64,000 nucleotides of DNA from Aureibaculum algae (GTDB lineage Bacteria; Bacteroidota; Bacteroidia; Flavobacteriales; Flavobacteriaceae): NCBI RefSeq assembly GCF_006065315.1, contig NZ_CP040749.1:558001-622000 (forward strand), in the 5' to 3' direction. The position numbers were made by a program, and so were the translations under genes. The notes beneath the pieces were generated by a model. That model made no database searches, had not been told where the DNA came from, and was given only the letters and a program-made list of their open reading frames with translations. The stretch's first letter is position 1. Every line of letters starts with the position of its first letter. Positions 44,483 to 53,976 of the stretch are shown here, one piece after another.

Positions 44483-46133
44483 CAGACTGTCTAATAACTT
44501 ATTCTTTTTTCTAGCGTAAATTCTTTATTACCTTTCAGTTTTTTCGTATCTTCTAACTATGAAATTTATTATTGGAAAAGACCGAAAACAGACCTGCCTT
44601 TTTCCCATTTCTCTTGAAGATTCTATTGATGAGGAGAACAGCATTAGGTCGATAGATCAATTTGTAGATTCACTTGACTTAGCGGAACTTGGTTTTCGTT
44701 CAGATTTTACAGAGAACGGACCTCCAGCCTACCATCCTTCTGTTTTACTGAAACTATATATCTATGGCTATATGAACCGCGTGCGATCTTCACGACTATT
44801 GGAAAAAGAATGCAAACGTAATATTGAACTAATGTGGCTTCTTGAATCTTTAGCTCCCGACCATAACACTATCAGTAATTTTAGAAAGGATAATGCTAAA
44901 GCAATAAAAAAAGTGTTTTTTGCTACGGTTCAAATAGCACGCAATTTTGGGCTCATTGGAGCTACATTGATTGCAGGCGACAGTACTAAATTTAGAGCAC
45001 AGAACAGTAAAAAGAATAATTTTAACCAAAAGAAAATACAACGTCATTTAGATTATATTGACAATAAGTTGCTACAGTACGACAATGCACTAGAACAAAG
45101 TGACAGCAACAGTGAAAAGGAAGAAATCAAAAATAATATAGACAAACATCAAGGACGCAGAAAACACTATAAGCAACTTGAAAAAAAACTAAAAGAATCT
45201 GGAGAACCACAGATATCAACCTCAGATCCCGACAGTAAGCATTTGATAGTACGTAACAACATCACTGAAGTTGCCTACTGTGTGCAGACCACTGTAGATG
45301 CAGATAATAAAATCCCTTTTGATTATTTGGTCACCAATAAGAATGACTCAAAAGCAATGGGACAGATGCTACGCAGGGCAAAAACCATTTTAGGCTCTAA
45401 TTCTTTTACTGCACTTTATGATAAAGGTTATCATACAGGAAGTGAATTTAGGACAGCTAATCAATTAGGTATAAAAACACTTGTAGCAATACCTGGAATA
45501 GGGAGAGCTTCACAAGCTCCTGACCCAAGCTACAACTCAGAATATTTTGAATATAATAAAGAAAGTGACACTTATCTGTGCCCACAGGGAAATATCCTTA
45601 AAAGCAACGGAAGCACTTATAAAGGAAGAAACTATCGATTTAAACAGTACAAAACAAACAAATGTAAAACATGTCCGGCGAGAGATCTATGTACCACCTC
45701 TAAAGTAAATGGAAAGGTGTTACAGCGAAGTGAGTTCCAAAAATACATCGAAGAAAATGCCCGACAAGTTTTAAAAAACCCAAAGGCATACAAAAAAAGA
45801 CAAGCTATTGTAGAGCATCCTTATGGAACCATAAAACGCCAATGGGGTTTTAACTATATTACCACTAAAAAAACAAAACAAAGAGCAAGTGCAGATGTAG
45901 GCCTAATGTTTATAGTTTATAACTTGAAAAGAATCTGGAACATCCTTAACCTAAAGAAACTACTCTTTTTAAAGCCCTACCAAGACTTAATCAAGATTAT
46001 ATACCAATTATTGAGTACAATAGCACTTCTCTTAAGGCGAAACACAAAAAAACAAATACCAATATAACAATAAAGCTAAAAAACGTAATTTAGTAGAAAC
46101 TATAAAAACAGCGGTAGGTTATTAGACGAACTG
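44483..46133. mobile_element. Second IS1182-type element inserted in a core site (1651 bp)
   Basis: Inverted ends sharing GTCTAATAAC, starting CAGACTG (44483) and ending GAACTG (46133), with a 4-bp duplication CCGT (44479-44482 and 46134-46137). The target is the CCGTTAG of the core, so the insertion splits the recombination point while the right copy of CCGT regenerates it. Confidence 0.88.
44559..46067 (+). CDS. IS1182-family transposase, second type
   Basis: A 502-residue transposase only distantly related to the 531-residue one. DUF772-like N-terminus (YHPSVLLKLYIYGYMNRVRSSRLLE), DDE blocks AGDSTKFRAQNS, ALYDKGYHTGSE and AIVEHPYGTIKRQ, and a cysteine cluster CKTCPARDLC. Frame intact; transcribed in the same direction as the cassettes, so it could provide read-through transcription into cassette 10. 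Confidence 0.92.
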   Translation: MKFIIGKDRKQTCLFPISLEDSIDEENSIRSIDQFVDSLDLAELGFRSDFTENGPPAYHPSVLLKLYIYGYMNRVRSSRLLEKECKRNIELMWLLESLAPDHNTISNFRKDNAKAIKKVFFATVQIARNFGLIGATLIAGDSTKFRAQNSKKNNFNQKKIQRHLDYIDNKLLQYDNALEQSDSNSEKEEIKNNIDKHQGRRKHYKQLEKKLKESGEPQISTSDPDSKHLIVRNNITEVAYCVQTTVDADNKIPFDYLVTNKNDSKAMGQMLRRAKTILGSNSFTALYDKGYHTGSEFRTANQLGIKTLVAIPGIGRASQAPDPSYNSEYFEYNKESDTYLCPQGNILKSNGSTYKGRNYRFKQYKTNKCKTCPARDLCTTSKVNGKVLQRSEFQKYIEENARQVLKNPKAYKKRQAIVEHPYGTIKRQWGFNYITTKKTKQRASADVGLMFIVYNLKRIWNILNLKKLLFLKPYQDLIKIIYQLLSTIALLLRRNTKKQIPI

Positions 46134-46161
46134 CCGTTAGCACCAATATGACAAAAAAACT

Positions 46162-47277
46162 ATGAGTACAATTTCAAGATGGGTTTTACCTTGCTACCAT
46201 ACTGATAGTGAATTTTCAACAGAACCGATTACAATCGACTTAACAGAAAATTTGAATCTTATTCTTTCCAACGAAGTTTGGAATCGGAAATTTGAATATG
46301 GATTTACAGGTGGCTTGAAAAATACAGATGTAAAAGACATTAAACGTGCTTCAGTAATTATATTTCCTCGCTTTATTTCTGGAACGGTCAATGAAAATAG
46401 AATTCAAGAATTAATTGAAAAGCATTGCGGAAAATTACCTGAATATTTAAAAGTTGAGAATTATAAGAGTTGGTCACATAATATCGGATTTTCAGTCATA
46501 GAAGTTGAGTATAAAAAACCTCTTAAAACCATTCCAATTAAAAAGGATTTTGCTGGATATATTCCAAACTGGAATGAAGAATTTTTACATACATATCATA
46601 AACATTTTGCAGTTTTAAAGGAACTGAAATTTTTCTTCCTTGCAGGCTTGCATTTGTCATTTCCAACAACTTCAATTGTTATTAGAGATGATAGTTCAAT
46701 AAATGATGGCTTTTTTCAAATTAGTTCTGGAAAAAGAAAATATGCGACTTTAAAAGCAAGTAGTTCATTTATGCACGAAGTTCTAATTGAAAAAAATAAA
46801 TTAAAAAACCTTATTGGAAATTTAAATGGACTTGCAACTAAATGGCATTTTAATTTATGGCCAATTAAAAGATATTTAACAGCAGTTGAGAGTTATCAAA
46901 TATCAATGGACAACCTACTTGACTTGTTATATTCTTTAGAAGGTCTGTTTAGCAAAAACACATCTTCGGACATTATAAAAATGACTTGTGTTTTGAGTAT
47001 AGCAAATAACAAAAGAGAAGCTAAAGTGCTAAAAGAAATTTTAGATATTAGTTTTAGAATACGTAATGATATTGCACACGGAGAAAGGTCTTATGACTTA
47101 TATGACAAAGTTAAAATAGGTGGAAAAGAAAAGTTAGCTCAAGATATATATTGGAAAGTCAAAGTTATTGTCGCGCAAATGATAATTCTTGCAACTTCAA
47201 AACTAATGACAAATCCTGATATGAGAAATTTGAAGTTTAATGATAATGACTTTTTAGAATTAATTTATAAAAAATAA
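46162..47277 (+). CDS. Apea-like HEPN domain protein
   Basis: A 371-residue protein. The C-terminal ~130 residues form a helical HEPN domain of the Apea type: ESYQISMDNLLDLLYSLEGLF, then FRIRNDIAHGER with the R-x4-H catalytic motif (RNDIAH). HEPN proteins with this motif are metal-independent RNases in toxin-antitoxin and anti-phage systems. The N-terminal ~200 residues are not recognised and may sense the trigger. The next gene, 13 bp on, encodes a membrane-anchored protein, probably a partner. Cassette 10 starts GTTAGCACCA and ends TGGTGCTAAC. Confidence 0.78.
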   Translation: MSTISRWVLPCYHTDSEFSTEPITIDLTENLNLILSNEVWNRKFEYGFTGGLKNTDVKDIKRASVIIFPRFISGTVNENRIQELIEKHCGKLPEYLKVENYKSWSHNIGFSVIEVEYKKPLKTIPIKKDFAGYIPNWNEEFLHTYHKHFAVLKELKFFFLAGLHLSFPTTSIVIRDDSSINDGFFQISSGKRKYATLKASSSFMHEVLIEKNKLKNLIGNLNGLATKWHFNLWPIKRYLTAVESYQISMDNLLDLLYSLEGLFSKNTSSDIIKMTCVLSIANNKREAKVLKEILDISFRIRNDIAHGERSYDLYDKVKIGGKEKLAQDIYWKVKVIVAQMIILATSKLMTNPDMRNLKFNDNDFLELIYKK

Positions 47278-47290
47278 ACCTCGAAATTAA

Positions 47291-47869
47291 ATGGATACAA
47301 AAATATTATTAGCGATAGTAGCATTGATTTTAGGATTGCTATATTTTGCATTACCAAAAATTTACAATTACTATTTAAAAAGACCAAAATTAGTAGTGGA
47401 TATAGAACCAAACAAAGGAATCACAAGTTCTCAAAAGTTTATAAGACACTCTTCAAAAAATCCAGTTGGAGTTCCAGTAAATACACCAGAAGGAATTAGT
47501 ATTTACGAATTTGAATGGAAATTTGACTTGACTATTAGAAACAATTCAGAAGTTAATGCTTTCAACATTAAAATGTGTCAACGTAAGAATTCCGATTACT
47601 TAAATTTCAAAAAAAACATTAATCCCAACAAAGCACTAAAAGCACACGAAGAAGAAACTATTCCTTTTATATTTAGCAAAGTAGTTGAAACAAAACACAA
47701 AGATAGAGAAAGTCATTTTACAAAAAGACCATCTGAATTTAAAGACCTTATGTTATTGTTAGAATATGAAAACGAATATGGTCAAAAATTTTATAGTAGA
47801 TATTATTTTAATACCGACAAAACAGATTATAAAAAAACATCAGAAACGGAATTAAAATACTGGTGCTAA
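47291..47869 (+). CDS. membrane-anchored protein of unknown function
   Basis: A 192-residue protein with one N-terminal transmembrane helix (ILLAIVALILGLLYFALPKIY) and a beta-rich soluble part (EFEWKFDLTIRNNSEVNAFNIKM) like an Ig-type or C2-like fold. No family recognised. It follows the HEPN gene in the same cassette, so it may be its sensor, anchor or antitoxin. The TAA stop lies within the inverse core TGGTGCTAAC (47861-47870), so the gene fills the cassette completely. Confidence 0.68.
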   Translation: MDTKILLAIVALILGLLYFALPKIYNYYLKRPKLVVDIEPNKGITSSQKFIRHSSKNPVGVPVNTPEGISIYEFEWKFDLTIRNNSEVNAFNIKMCQRKNSDYLNFKKNINPNKALKAHEEETIPFIFSKVVETKHKDRESHFTKRPSEFKDLMLLLEYENEYGQKFYSRYYFNTDKTDYKKTSETELKYWC

Positions 47870-47963
47870 CACCGTATCCTATGTAAAGCACTTTCCCGAG
47901 TCTTAGGTTAAATATACAATATTTTTCTTTTTTTTAATTCATGATATTATTTTTAGTGTTGAA

Positions 47964-48164
47964 CTGTTGATTACGCTTTTTGCGTTATCAATAATTCAAT
48001 GCTAGCTTTATAAAACTCCGCATCCTATATGTGGTATCCGTCTTTAGCGAATCCACCAGCATCTCTATGATGATTTTGGCAAACAAGGCAACTTGCTATA
48101 AATATGTGATAACTGTATTAGAGTTTCACCTACGGTGTTTTGTTGTCCTATCTTTTGTGCCAAT
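47964..48164 (-). ncRNA. candidate guide RNA of IS110 type A (copy 2)
   Basis: Same sequence as the candidate in copy 1. Guide-like stretches lie at 48131-48139 (minus strand AACACCGTA) and 47991-48002 (minus strand GCATTGAATTAT), matching the left and right halves of this copy's own target. Confidence 0.5.
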
Positions 48165-48200
48165 TTTATAATGAGTTTTAAGCTTGTTTTATGTTTTTAT

Positions 48201-49256
48201 TTAACTAACTACACCTACTTCATAAGGAATTTCAGTTCTAATTACTGCATGAATTCGACTCAAGAGTTTCCTCGCTACTTTTACCAATATGCGTTTGACA
48301 TCTTTACCTGAATGTGACCGATAATAGGCCTGCATAACTGGATCAAAACGCAACGCTTGCCAAGTAGCTTCTACCAAATAACTACGCATTAGCCGATTTG
48401 CTCTTGGGGTTAACCCTGAAGTTTTGAGATTATCTCCACTTTGGTGTACCCAGGGAACCAATCCTACATAACTGGCTAATTGTTTGAAATTTTTAAAACG
48501 CCTTAAATCACCCAATTCACATAATAATCCACAAGCTACTATGCCTCCTACTCCCGGAACTGATCGTAATAAATAATAATCTTTCTTATAATGCTTACGA
48601 CAATAGGCACGTAATTTTGTACTCACATCTCGCTTTTGCTTATCTATATATTCATAGGTAATAAGACGTGTCTCAAAACAATAATCCATTGTAGGATATT
48701 CAAAAGTCAAATTTCTTAACCAATCTCTAAAATTATGAGACCAATGACTATTGTCAAATGGCTTTGGAATTTCAATCCCCAAATACAACAATTGCATCTT
48801 TATTTGAGTCTTTATTTTTCGATGTTCTTTAACCAGCTCATTTCTTCGACGAAACAAACATCTTAACTGCTCTCGTTCTATTGAAGGAACATGAATTCCT
48901 TTGAGTCGGCCATCCTTTAATTCTTTACATAACATACGTGCATCGATCTTGTCGGTCTTTTGAAACTGGGCCTTGGCTGGACGATGAACATCTGCAGGGT
49001 TAACAACCTTTGCATGCCATCCAAATGAAATAAAATGTCGATAATGACTAAAGCCACAACAACCCGATTCATAACAGCAATAAACAGTATATCCCTTAAA
49101 ATGCCTATCCACATACTTTTTTAAACTAAATGCATCTGGTGGAATAGTTAACGATGATCCATCAAAAAGATCCGTTGCAGTACGAATTTTCCAACTTCGC
49201 TTGTGTACGTCAATTCCAATAAATAACTTTGATCTAGTAGTATCCTTTGTTTTCAT
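48201..49256 (-). CDS. IS110-family transposase, type A (copy 2)
   Basis: A 351-residue DEDD transposase with the same translation as the copy at 5697-6752 (GIDVHKRSWK start, SVPGVGGIVACGLLCELGD block). Confidence 0.93.
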   Translation of the reverse strand: MKTKDTTRSKLFIGIDVHKRSWKIRTATDLFDGSSLTIPPDAFSLKKYVDRHFKGYTVYCCYESGCCGFSHYRHFISFGWHAKVVNPADVHRPAKAQFQKTDKIDARMLCKELKDGRLKGIHVPSIEREQLRCLFRRRNELVKEHRKIKTQIKMQLLYLGIEIPKPFDNSHWSHNFRDWLRNLTFEYPTMDYCFETRLITYEYIDKQKRDVSTKLRAYCRKHYKKDYYLLRSVPGVGGIVACGLLCELGDLRRFKNFKQLASYVGLVPWVHQSGDNLKTSGLTPRANRLMRSYLVEATWQALRFDPVMQAYYRSHSGKDVKRILVKVARKLLSRIHAVIRTEIPYEVGVVS

Positions 49257-49462
49257 AATAATAAGTTTTTGAACCTTAAAGTTATTAACTAAACTTTGGA
49301 TACTGCTTTTACATGGTTGCTATAATTAGTTGCTTGGTTCTCGCCTACTTACGAAAATACTAGCGGATTTTCTATTCGGTTTGTATTTGCTAACTTTAGT
49401 GCTTAAATCACGCAACTAATCATACACATAAACGTTACCTGCAAGCAAAAAAAAGAAAATGA

Positions 49463-50875
49463 ATGAACATTAAACATCCTGAAATTGAGATAGAAGAGAA
49501 AAACCCTTTTGCAAATTGTAAATTAGATAGGGAAAAATACTCCAAAGTCCTGACTAATATTATTCTTTCCTATCCAAACGGATTTGTTCTTGCTCTTAAC
49601 AATAAATGGGGTGCCGGAAAAACTACGTTTGTGAAAATGTGGGAACAACACTTGAAGAATAATGAGTACCAAACATTATATTTTAATGCATGGGGGAACG
49701 ATTTTGAAAATAATCCATTAACAGCGTTAATGGGAGAATTAAAAACTATTACAACTAAAAGGACTGAGCCTGAGTTCAAAAAAACATTGAAAAAAGCAGC
49801 AATCCTCACAAAAAATATTGCGCCAATAATTGCAAAGGCTATTGCGGACAAATATATTGACACCGAGGGAATAAAAGAGGCAATTGTAGGAATCACGGAA
49901 GGGCTATCTGATGTATTTGAGAATGAAGTTCAAGAGTATGAAAAAAAGAAAAAGAGTATTGCAGATTTTCGTCAAGGCTTATCAGAATTCATTGCAAATA
50001 CCAATAAAGGGAAGCCCCTAATTTTCATAATTGATGAGCTTGATAGATGTCGTCCAAATTATGCTGTATCCATTTTAGAACAAATAAAACACTTCTTTTC
50101 TGTTCCTAATATTGTTTTCATTTTATCCATCGATAAAGAACAACTTGGAAATGCAGTAAAAGGAGTCTATGGAAGTGCAGATTTAGATGCAGATGAATAT
50201 TTGCGACGTTTTATTGATATAGAATATTCAATTCCTGAACCAGAAGTAGATGTTTTTTACAAATATTTGTACGAATATTTTAAATTTGACGAATTCTTCA
50301 AGTCGCCAGAAAGACTTAAATATTCAGGAGTACAAGAAGACAAAGCAAATTTTATAGCAACCTGTAAATTACTCTTCACTAATACAAATGTACCACTAAG
50401 GCAACAAGAAAAAATATTTGCGCATTCTCGTTTGGCTCTTCGAGGTTTTGGCGTTGACAACTATGTTATTCCTCACCTATTCTTATTTCTAACTTTCATT
50501 AAAATAAGACATAACAGCTTTTATGAGAAATTGAAAAGTAAAAGCTTGAGCATTCGAGAAGTACAAGAAGAATTTTTGTCTGTGATTAAAATTGAGGTAA
50601 ACGAAGAAACGGAGAGACCACTTATGTTCCTTGAGGTTTACATAGTAAATGCTTACAACAATTATTTTCAAGAAAAATATCACCGAAAATCTTTATACGA
50701 AAGAGATCCAGAAACTGGTAAAAACAAGGCCCTAATCAATTCAATTATTAAAAAAGATGCTGAATATGACTTTATGCATATTTTAGAAAGTATAATTAGT
50801 AGACATGGGATAGTAGGTTTAGGTTTATCCCATTTTACTAAACGAATTGACTTACTTGAGGATTTGAAAACGTGA
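49463..50875 (+). CDS. KAP-family P-loop NTPase
   Basis: A 470-residue KAP NTPase. Walker A is NNKWGAGKTTFVKMW (about residues 46-60) and Walker B is PLIFIIDELDRCRPNYAV (about 185-202), with the DELDRC signature typical of KAP proteins; a sensor-like FILSIDKEQL follows. The transmembrane segments often inserted between the Walker motifs are not obvious; KAAILTKNIAPIIAKAIADKY lies there instead. KAP ATPases are linked to membrane assemblies and to several anti-phage systems. Sole gene of cassette 11 (GTTACCTGC / GCAGGTAAC). Confidence 0.88.
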   Translation: MNIKHPEIEIEEKNPFANCKLDREKYSKVLTNIILSYPNGFVLALNNKWGAGKTTFVKMWEQHLKNNEYQTLYFNAWGNDFENNPLTALMGELKTITTKRTEPEFKKTLKKAAILTKNIAPIIAKAIADKYIDTEGIKEAIVGITEGLSDVFENEVQEYEKKKKSIADFRQGLSEFIANTNKGKPLIFIIDELDRCRPNYAVSILEQIKHFFSVPNIVFILSIDKEQLGNAVKGVYGSADLDADEYLRRFIDIEYSIPEPEVDVFYKYLYEYFKFDEFFKSPERLKYSGVQEDKANFIATCKLLFTNTNVPLRQQEKIFAHSRLALRGFGVDNYVIPHLFLFLTFIKIRHNSFYEKLKSKSLSIREVQEEFLSVIKIEVNEETERPLMFLEVYIVNAYNNYFQEKYHRKSLYERDPETGKNKALINSIIKKDAEYDFMHILESIISRHGIVGLGLSHFTKRIDLLEDLKT

Positions 50876-50882
50876 AAAGCCA

Positions 50883-51016
50883 GCAGGTAACAACGTGTAT
50901 AATTAATTACTACGGAATTCCTTCGCAGGAATTCACTTGGATTAATTAACTTCGTCGTACGTCGGAAAATCCTAACGGATTTACCGCAACTAACCATACA
51001 CAAACCGTTACCCAAC
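50883..51016 (+). other. attC-like site 11 (uninterrupted)
   Basis: Inverse core GCAGGTAAC (50883-50891); GTGTATAATTAATTAC pairs with GCAACTAACCATACAC; apical hairpin GAATTCC-TTCGCA-GGAATTC at 50915-50934, at the same place as in other sites but with different paired bases; core GTTACCCAAC at 51007-51016. Confidence 0.82.
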
Positions 51017-51060
51017 ATATTGACCCGTCCTGAAATATGTATACATAAATCAATAAGTAT

Positions 51061-51426
51061 ATGTATAAAAATGACAGAGTAACTAGACGTTACAGTGAAC
51101 CTTTTAAATTAAAAATTTTAGCCGAACTTAGTACTGGTAAATACACAAAGAGTCAATTAGGAAAACTCTACAGTATTGCACCTACAACCATCAATGAATG
51201 GATCAGAAAGTACGAACGTAATGACTTAATGAACACTAGAGTTATGGTAGAAACCAAAGATGAGATAACACGAATTAAAGCACTCCAAAAAGAGATTGAA
51301 CAACTTAAAAAACTAGTCTTGAAAAAGGATTTAGATGAGCTGGTAAATGAGTCTTACTTGGAAGTAGCCGCTCAAAAACTAGGCTATAAGAATGTTTTAG
51401 AACTTAAAAAAAAACTAAACATCTAG
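51061..51426 (+). CDS. IS3-family transposase OrfA (copy B)
   Basis: 121 residues: HTH (KLYSIAPTTINEWIRKYE) plus a leucine-zipper tail. The gene ends after an A-rich slippage tract leading into OrfB in the -1 frame. Confidence 0.9.
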   Translation: MYKNDRVTRRYSEPFKLKILAELSTGKYTKSQLGKLYSIAPTTINEWIRKYERNDLMNTRVMVETKDEITRIKALQKEIEQLKKLVLKKDLDELVNESYLEVAAQKLGYKNVLELKKKLNI

Positions 51427-52283
51427 CTTTAATATTAGCTGTATCTAAAGACAAGGGACTTACATCTATTGCTAACATTTGCAATTGTTTTGATTTAAAA
51501 CGTGATGCCTTTTATAAATACCGTAACAGGTATAAACAAAGACATATATTTAAAAATCAGATCATTGAAATCGTTAAAAAAAGACGTAAGTCCTTACCTA
51601 GAGAAGGGGTGCGTAAACTCATGAAATCGTTGAAGAAAGACTTTGATAAAGAGAAACTAAAAGTGGGTAGAGACACCTTGTTTAATGTCCTTAGAGAACA
51701 TCAAATGTTAACTCTTAGAAAGAAATACAGTTGTAGAACAACGAACTCTTATCATCGGTTTTATAAGTATAACAATATCATAAAAAATATTGAAGTTAAT
51801 AGACCTAATCAAGTTTGGGTATCTGACATCACCTATATCAGAACCGTAAAAGGGTTTTGTTATCTAGCACTAATAACAGACATGCATTCGCGTAAAATTG
51901 TAGGATATGACCTGAGTGATAGCCTAGAATTAAAAGGTTGTATAAGAGCTCTTAATAAAGCGATATACCAAGCTAAAAATATTGATGGATTAATACATCA
52001 TTCGGATAGAGGAATACAATATTGCAGTAATGTATACACCCAAATACTTAAAAGAAAAAAAATAAACATTAGTATGACTGAAGAAAACCATTGTTATGAA
52101 AATGCAATGGCCGAGCGTGTAAATGGTATTTTAAAAGATGAATTTTATTTAGACCAGACCTTTACTAATGTAGCACACGCCAAAAGAGCTACAAAAAATG
52201 CAATTAATTTATATAATGAAATAAGATTACACTTATCTTTAGACTTTAAAACACCAAATATGGTATATAAATTATCAGCCTAA
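51418..52283 (+). CDS. IS3-family transposase OrfB (copy B), by -1 frameshift
   Basis: Integrase-core domain with D in VSDITYIRT, D in HHSDRGIQY and E in MAERVNGILKDE. A GTG at 51609 is the first conventional start (224 residues), but upstream the frame is open and encodes the family's HTH_21 region (KRDAFYKYRNRY), so a fusion with OrfA is the likely product. Confidence 0.85.
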
Positions 52284-52352
52284 ATTAAATTTTAACCTGT
52301 AGCCATATTTCAGGACTAGACATATAAAAAACCGTTAATATTTTGGTTTTTA

Positions 52353-52388
52353 GTTGACAATTCATTAAATTTATATACTTTTGTCAAC
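52353..52388 (+). promoter_or_regulatory. Promoter overlapped by a perfect inverted repeat (autoregulatory operator candidate)
   Basis: GTTGACAA (52353-52360) and TTGTCAAC (52381-52388) are exact reverse complements 20 bases apart. Between and overlapping them lie a -33-like TTG (52354-52356) and a -7 element TACTTTTG (52376-52383), spaced 19 bp. The XRE-type HTH protein encoded 15 bp downstream would be expected to bind here and repress its own operon. Confidence 0.65.
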
Positions 52389-52403
52389 CTATAAAACTGA
52401 ATT

Positions 52404-53450
52404 ATGGAAAAATTAGTCGCTAATCGTATTAAAAATGCAAGAATACTTAAATGCTTGTCTCAACAAAATGTTGCGGACGAGTTAGGTGTTTCTAAGCAAA
52501 TGGTAAGCAAATATGAAAATGGAGAAGCCATACCTACTAGTTCAAGGTTTTTAAAATTATCAAAGTTATTTGGATTGAAAATTGACTATTTCTTTAGTTC
52601 TTTTCAAGTTGAGTTAGGCGAAATAAATTTTAGAAAAAAATCTAGTTTTTCAATAAAAAAACAAAGCTCTTTAAAAGAGCAAATCAAAATTAATTTAGAA
52701 AATTATATTTGGCTAGAAGACACTCTTTCTATTGATTATAGTTTTAAAAATGCAATAGAGAATATTAGCATTAACAAAATAGAAGATGTAGAAAAAGCAG
52801 TCCTAAAATTAAGAAATGAATGGAATATTGGAATTGACCCAATACATAACATTATCCAGCTATTGGAGGACAAAGAAATCAAAGTCATTGAGTTGTATGA
52901 TGTGGATGATAAGTTTGACGGTTTAGCTACTTATGTTAATGGAAAATACCCAGTAATTGTTGTCAACGGAAATTTTCCTGTTGAACGAAAAAGATTTACT
53001 TTACTTCACGAATTAGGACATTTACTGCTCAATCTTCCTAATTGTGAAACTAAAAAAGAAGAACAGTTTTGTAACAAGTTTGCAGCTGAATTTCTCTTCC
53101 CTAGAGAAATTGTCGTAAAAGAATTCGGTGGAAAAAGAAACCACATTACTCTTGCTGAATTAATTGCTACTCAAAAAAAATATGGAATAAGCATTCCAGC
53201 AATTGTCTATAGATTAGTTGATTCTGGAATTCTAAGTAAACAACGTCATTCAGATTTTTATAAAAAGACAAGGTTTAACCCTTCTTTAGATAGAGAAGTA
53301 AATGCATCACGTTTTGAAACCCCTGAAAAATCTTCTCGATTCGAACAGTTAGTTTACAGAGCTTTATCGCAGGAAAACATTTCTATAAGTAAAGCATCCT
53401 CACTATTAAATAAGAATATTGAGAATGTTAAGGAAAGTTCATTAATATAG
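52404..53450 (+). CDS. XRE-HTH / ImmA-IrrE metallopeptidase fusion (antitoxin-like regulator)
   Basis: A 348-residue protein. An N-terminal XRE helix-turn-helix (LSQQNVADELGVSKQMVSKYENGEAI, residues ~18-43) is followed by an ImmA/IrrE domain with FTLLHELGHLLLNLP (HExxH near residue 205) and EEQFCNKFAAEFLFP carrying the third zinc ligand. Such fusions repress the operon and can cleave a regulator on stress. The PIN gene starts 10 bp downstream, a combination known for COG2856-linked toxin-antitoxin loci. Confidence 0.88.
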   Translation: MEKLVANRIKNARILKCLSQQNVADELGVSKQMVSKYENGEAIPTSSRFLKLSKLFGLKIDYFFSSFQVELGEINFRKKSSFSIKKQSSLKEQIKINLENYIWLEDTLSIDYSFKNAIENISINKIEDVEKAVLKLRNEWNIGIDPIHNIIQLLEDKEIKVIELYDVDDKFDGLATYVNGKYPVIVVNGNFPVERKRFTLLHELGHLLLNLPNCETKKEEQFCNKFAAEFLFPREIVVKEFGGKRNHITLAELIATQKKYGISIPAIVYRLVDSGILSKQRHSDFYKKTRFNPSLDREVNASRFETPEKSSRFEQLVYRALSQENISISKASSLLNKNIENVKESSLI

Positions 53451-53460
53451 TTTTAGCATT

Positions 53461-53976
53461 ATGAAAATTGTTATTAATGATGCTAACATCTTAATCGACT
53501 TAGTAAAACTAGAACTTATAGATGCTTTTTCCAAGCTAGACTTTGATCTACATACGACAGACTTTGTTCTTGATGAATTAAATGATGAGCAAAGGACACC
53601 AATTGTAAATTTAAACAGTGGAAAAAAACTTACTGTAATAGAAACCATAGAAACAACAGATTTTCAAGGCATAACTACAATTTTGGAAAAAAGCACAGGG
53701 TTAAGTTTTGAAGATTGTTCTGTTTGGTATTACAGCAAGAAAATGTCAGGAATTCTCTTAACTGGTGACGGAAAATTAAGAAAACAAGCTAGTAAGGATA
53801 ATATTGAGGTTCGTGGAATAATTTATCTCTTTGATGTACTTCTAAATCAAAATCTGATAAGTTTCCAAGAAGCAGTTGAAAAAATTAAACAATTAATGTT
53901 GCTCAATAACAGGCTTCCGAAAAAAGAGATCGATAAGAGGATTGAGCTGTGGAATGATGAAAAATACGTTGGGTAA
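53461..53976 (+). CDS. PIN-domain-like nuclease (toxin candidate)
   Basis: A 171-residue protein with the PIN-fold acidic residues: NDANILIDLVKLELI (first Asp pair, residues ~4-10), DFVLDELNDE (Glu), LSFEDCSVWYYSKK (Asp) and LLTGDGKLRKQA (Asp), the pattern of DUF3368-type PIN proteins that cleave RNA. With the HTH-ImmA gene it forms the operon of cassette 12. The stop codon lies inside the inverse core GTTGGGTAAC (53968-53977). Confidence 0.82.
   Translation: MKIVINDANILIDLVKLELIDAFSKLDFDLHTTDFVLDELNDEQRTPIVNLNSGKKLTVIETIETTDFQGITTILEKSTGLSFEDCSVWYYSKKMSGILLTGDGKLRKQASKDNIEVRGIIYLFDVLLNQNLISFQEAVEKIKQLMLLNNRLPKKEIDKRIELWNDEKYVG

Larger units (their letters stand above)
42527..46145 (+). other. 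attC-like site 9, interrupted by two different IS1182-type elements
   Basis: Inverse core TACTGGCAAC at 42527-42536; IS1182 copy 4 at 42541-44294; hairpin arms around 44300-44478 (TATATAAAGAATAGCGC with GCGCTACTTTTCATATA); then a second element inserted into the core itself; intact core GTTAGCACCA at 46136-46145. Confidence 0.75.
47878..49321. mobile_element. IS110-family element, type A copy 2 (about 1444 bp)
   Basis: Same length, orientation and junctions as copy 1 (5374-6817). Both insertions separate AACACCGTAT from ATAATT in two different attC-like sites, which means a fixed sequence target. Confidence 0.85.
47861..49443 (+). other. attC-like site 10, interrupted by IS110 type A
   Basis: Inverse core TGGTGCTAAC at 47861-47870; insertion 47878-49321 between ACACCGTAT and ATAATT; apical hairpin with one mismatch at 49353-49372; core GTTACCTGCA at 49434-49443. 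Confidence 0.75.
51021..52322. mobile_element. IS3-family insertion sequence, copy B (1302 bp)
   Basis: Ends TGACCCGTCCTGAA and TTCAGGACTAGACA, 3-bp duplication TAT (51018-51020 and 52323-52325), 14 nt after the G of the cassette 12 core. Near-identical to copy C at 54113-55414. Confidence 0.9.
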
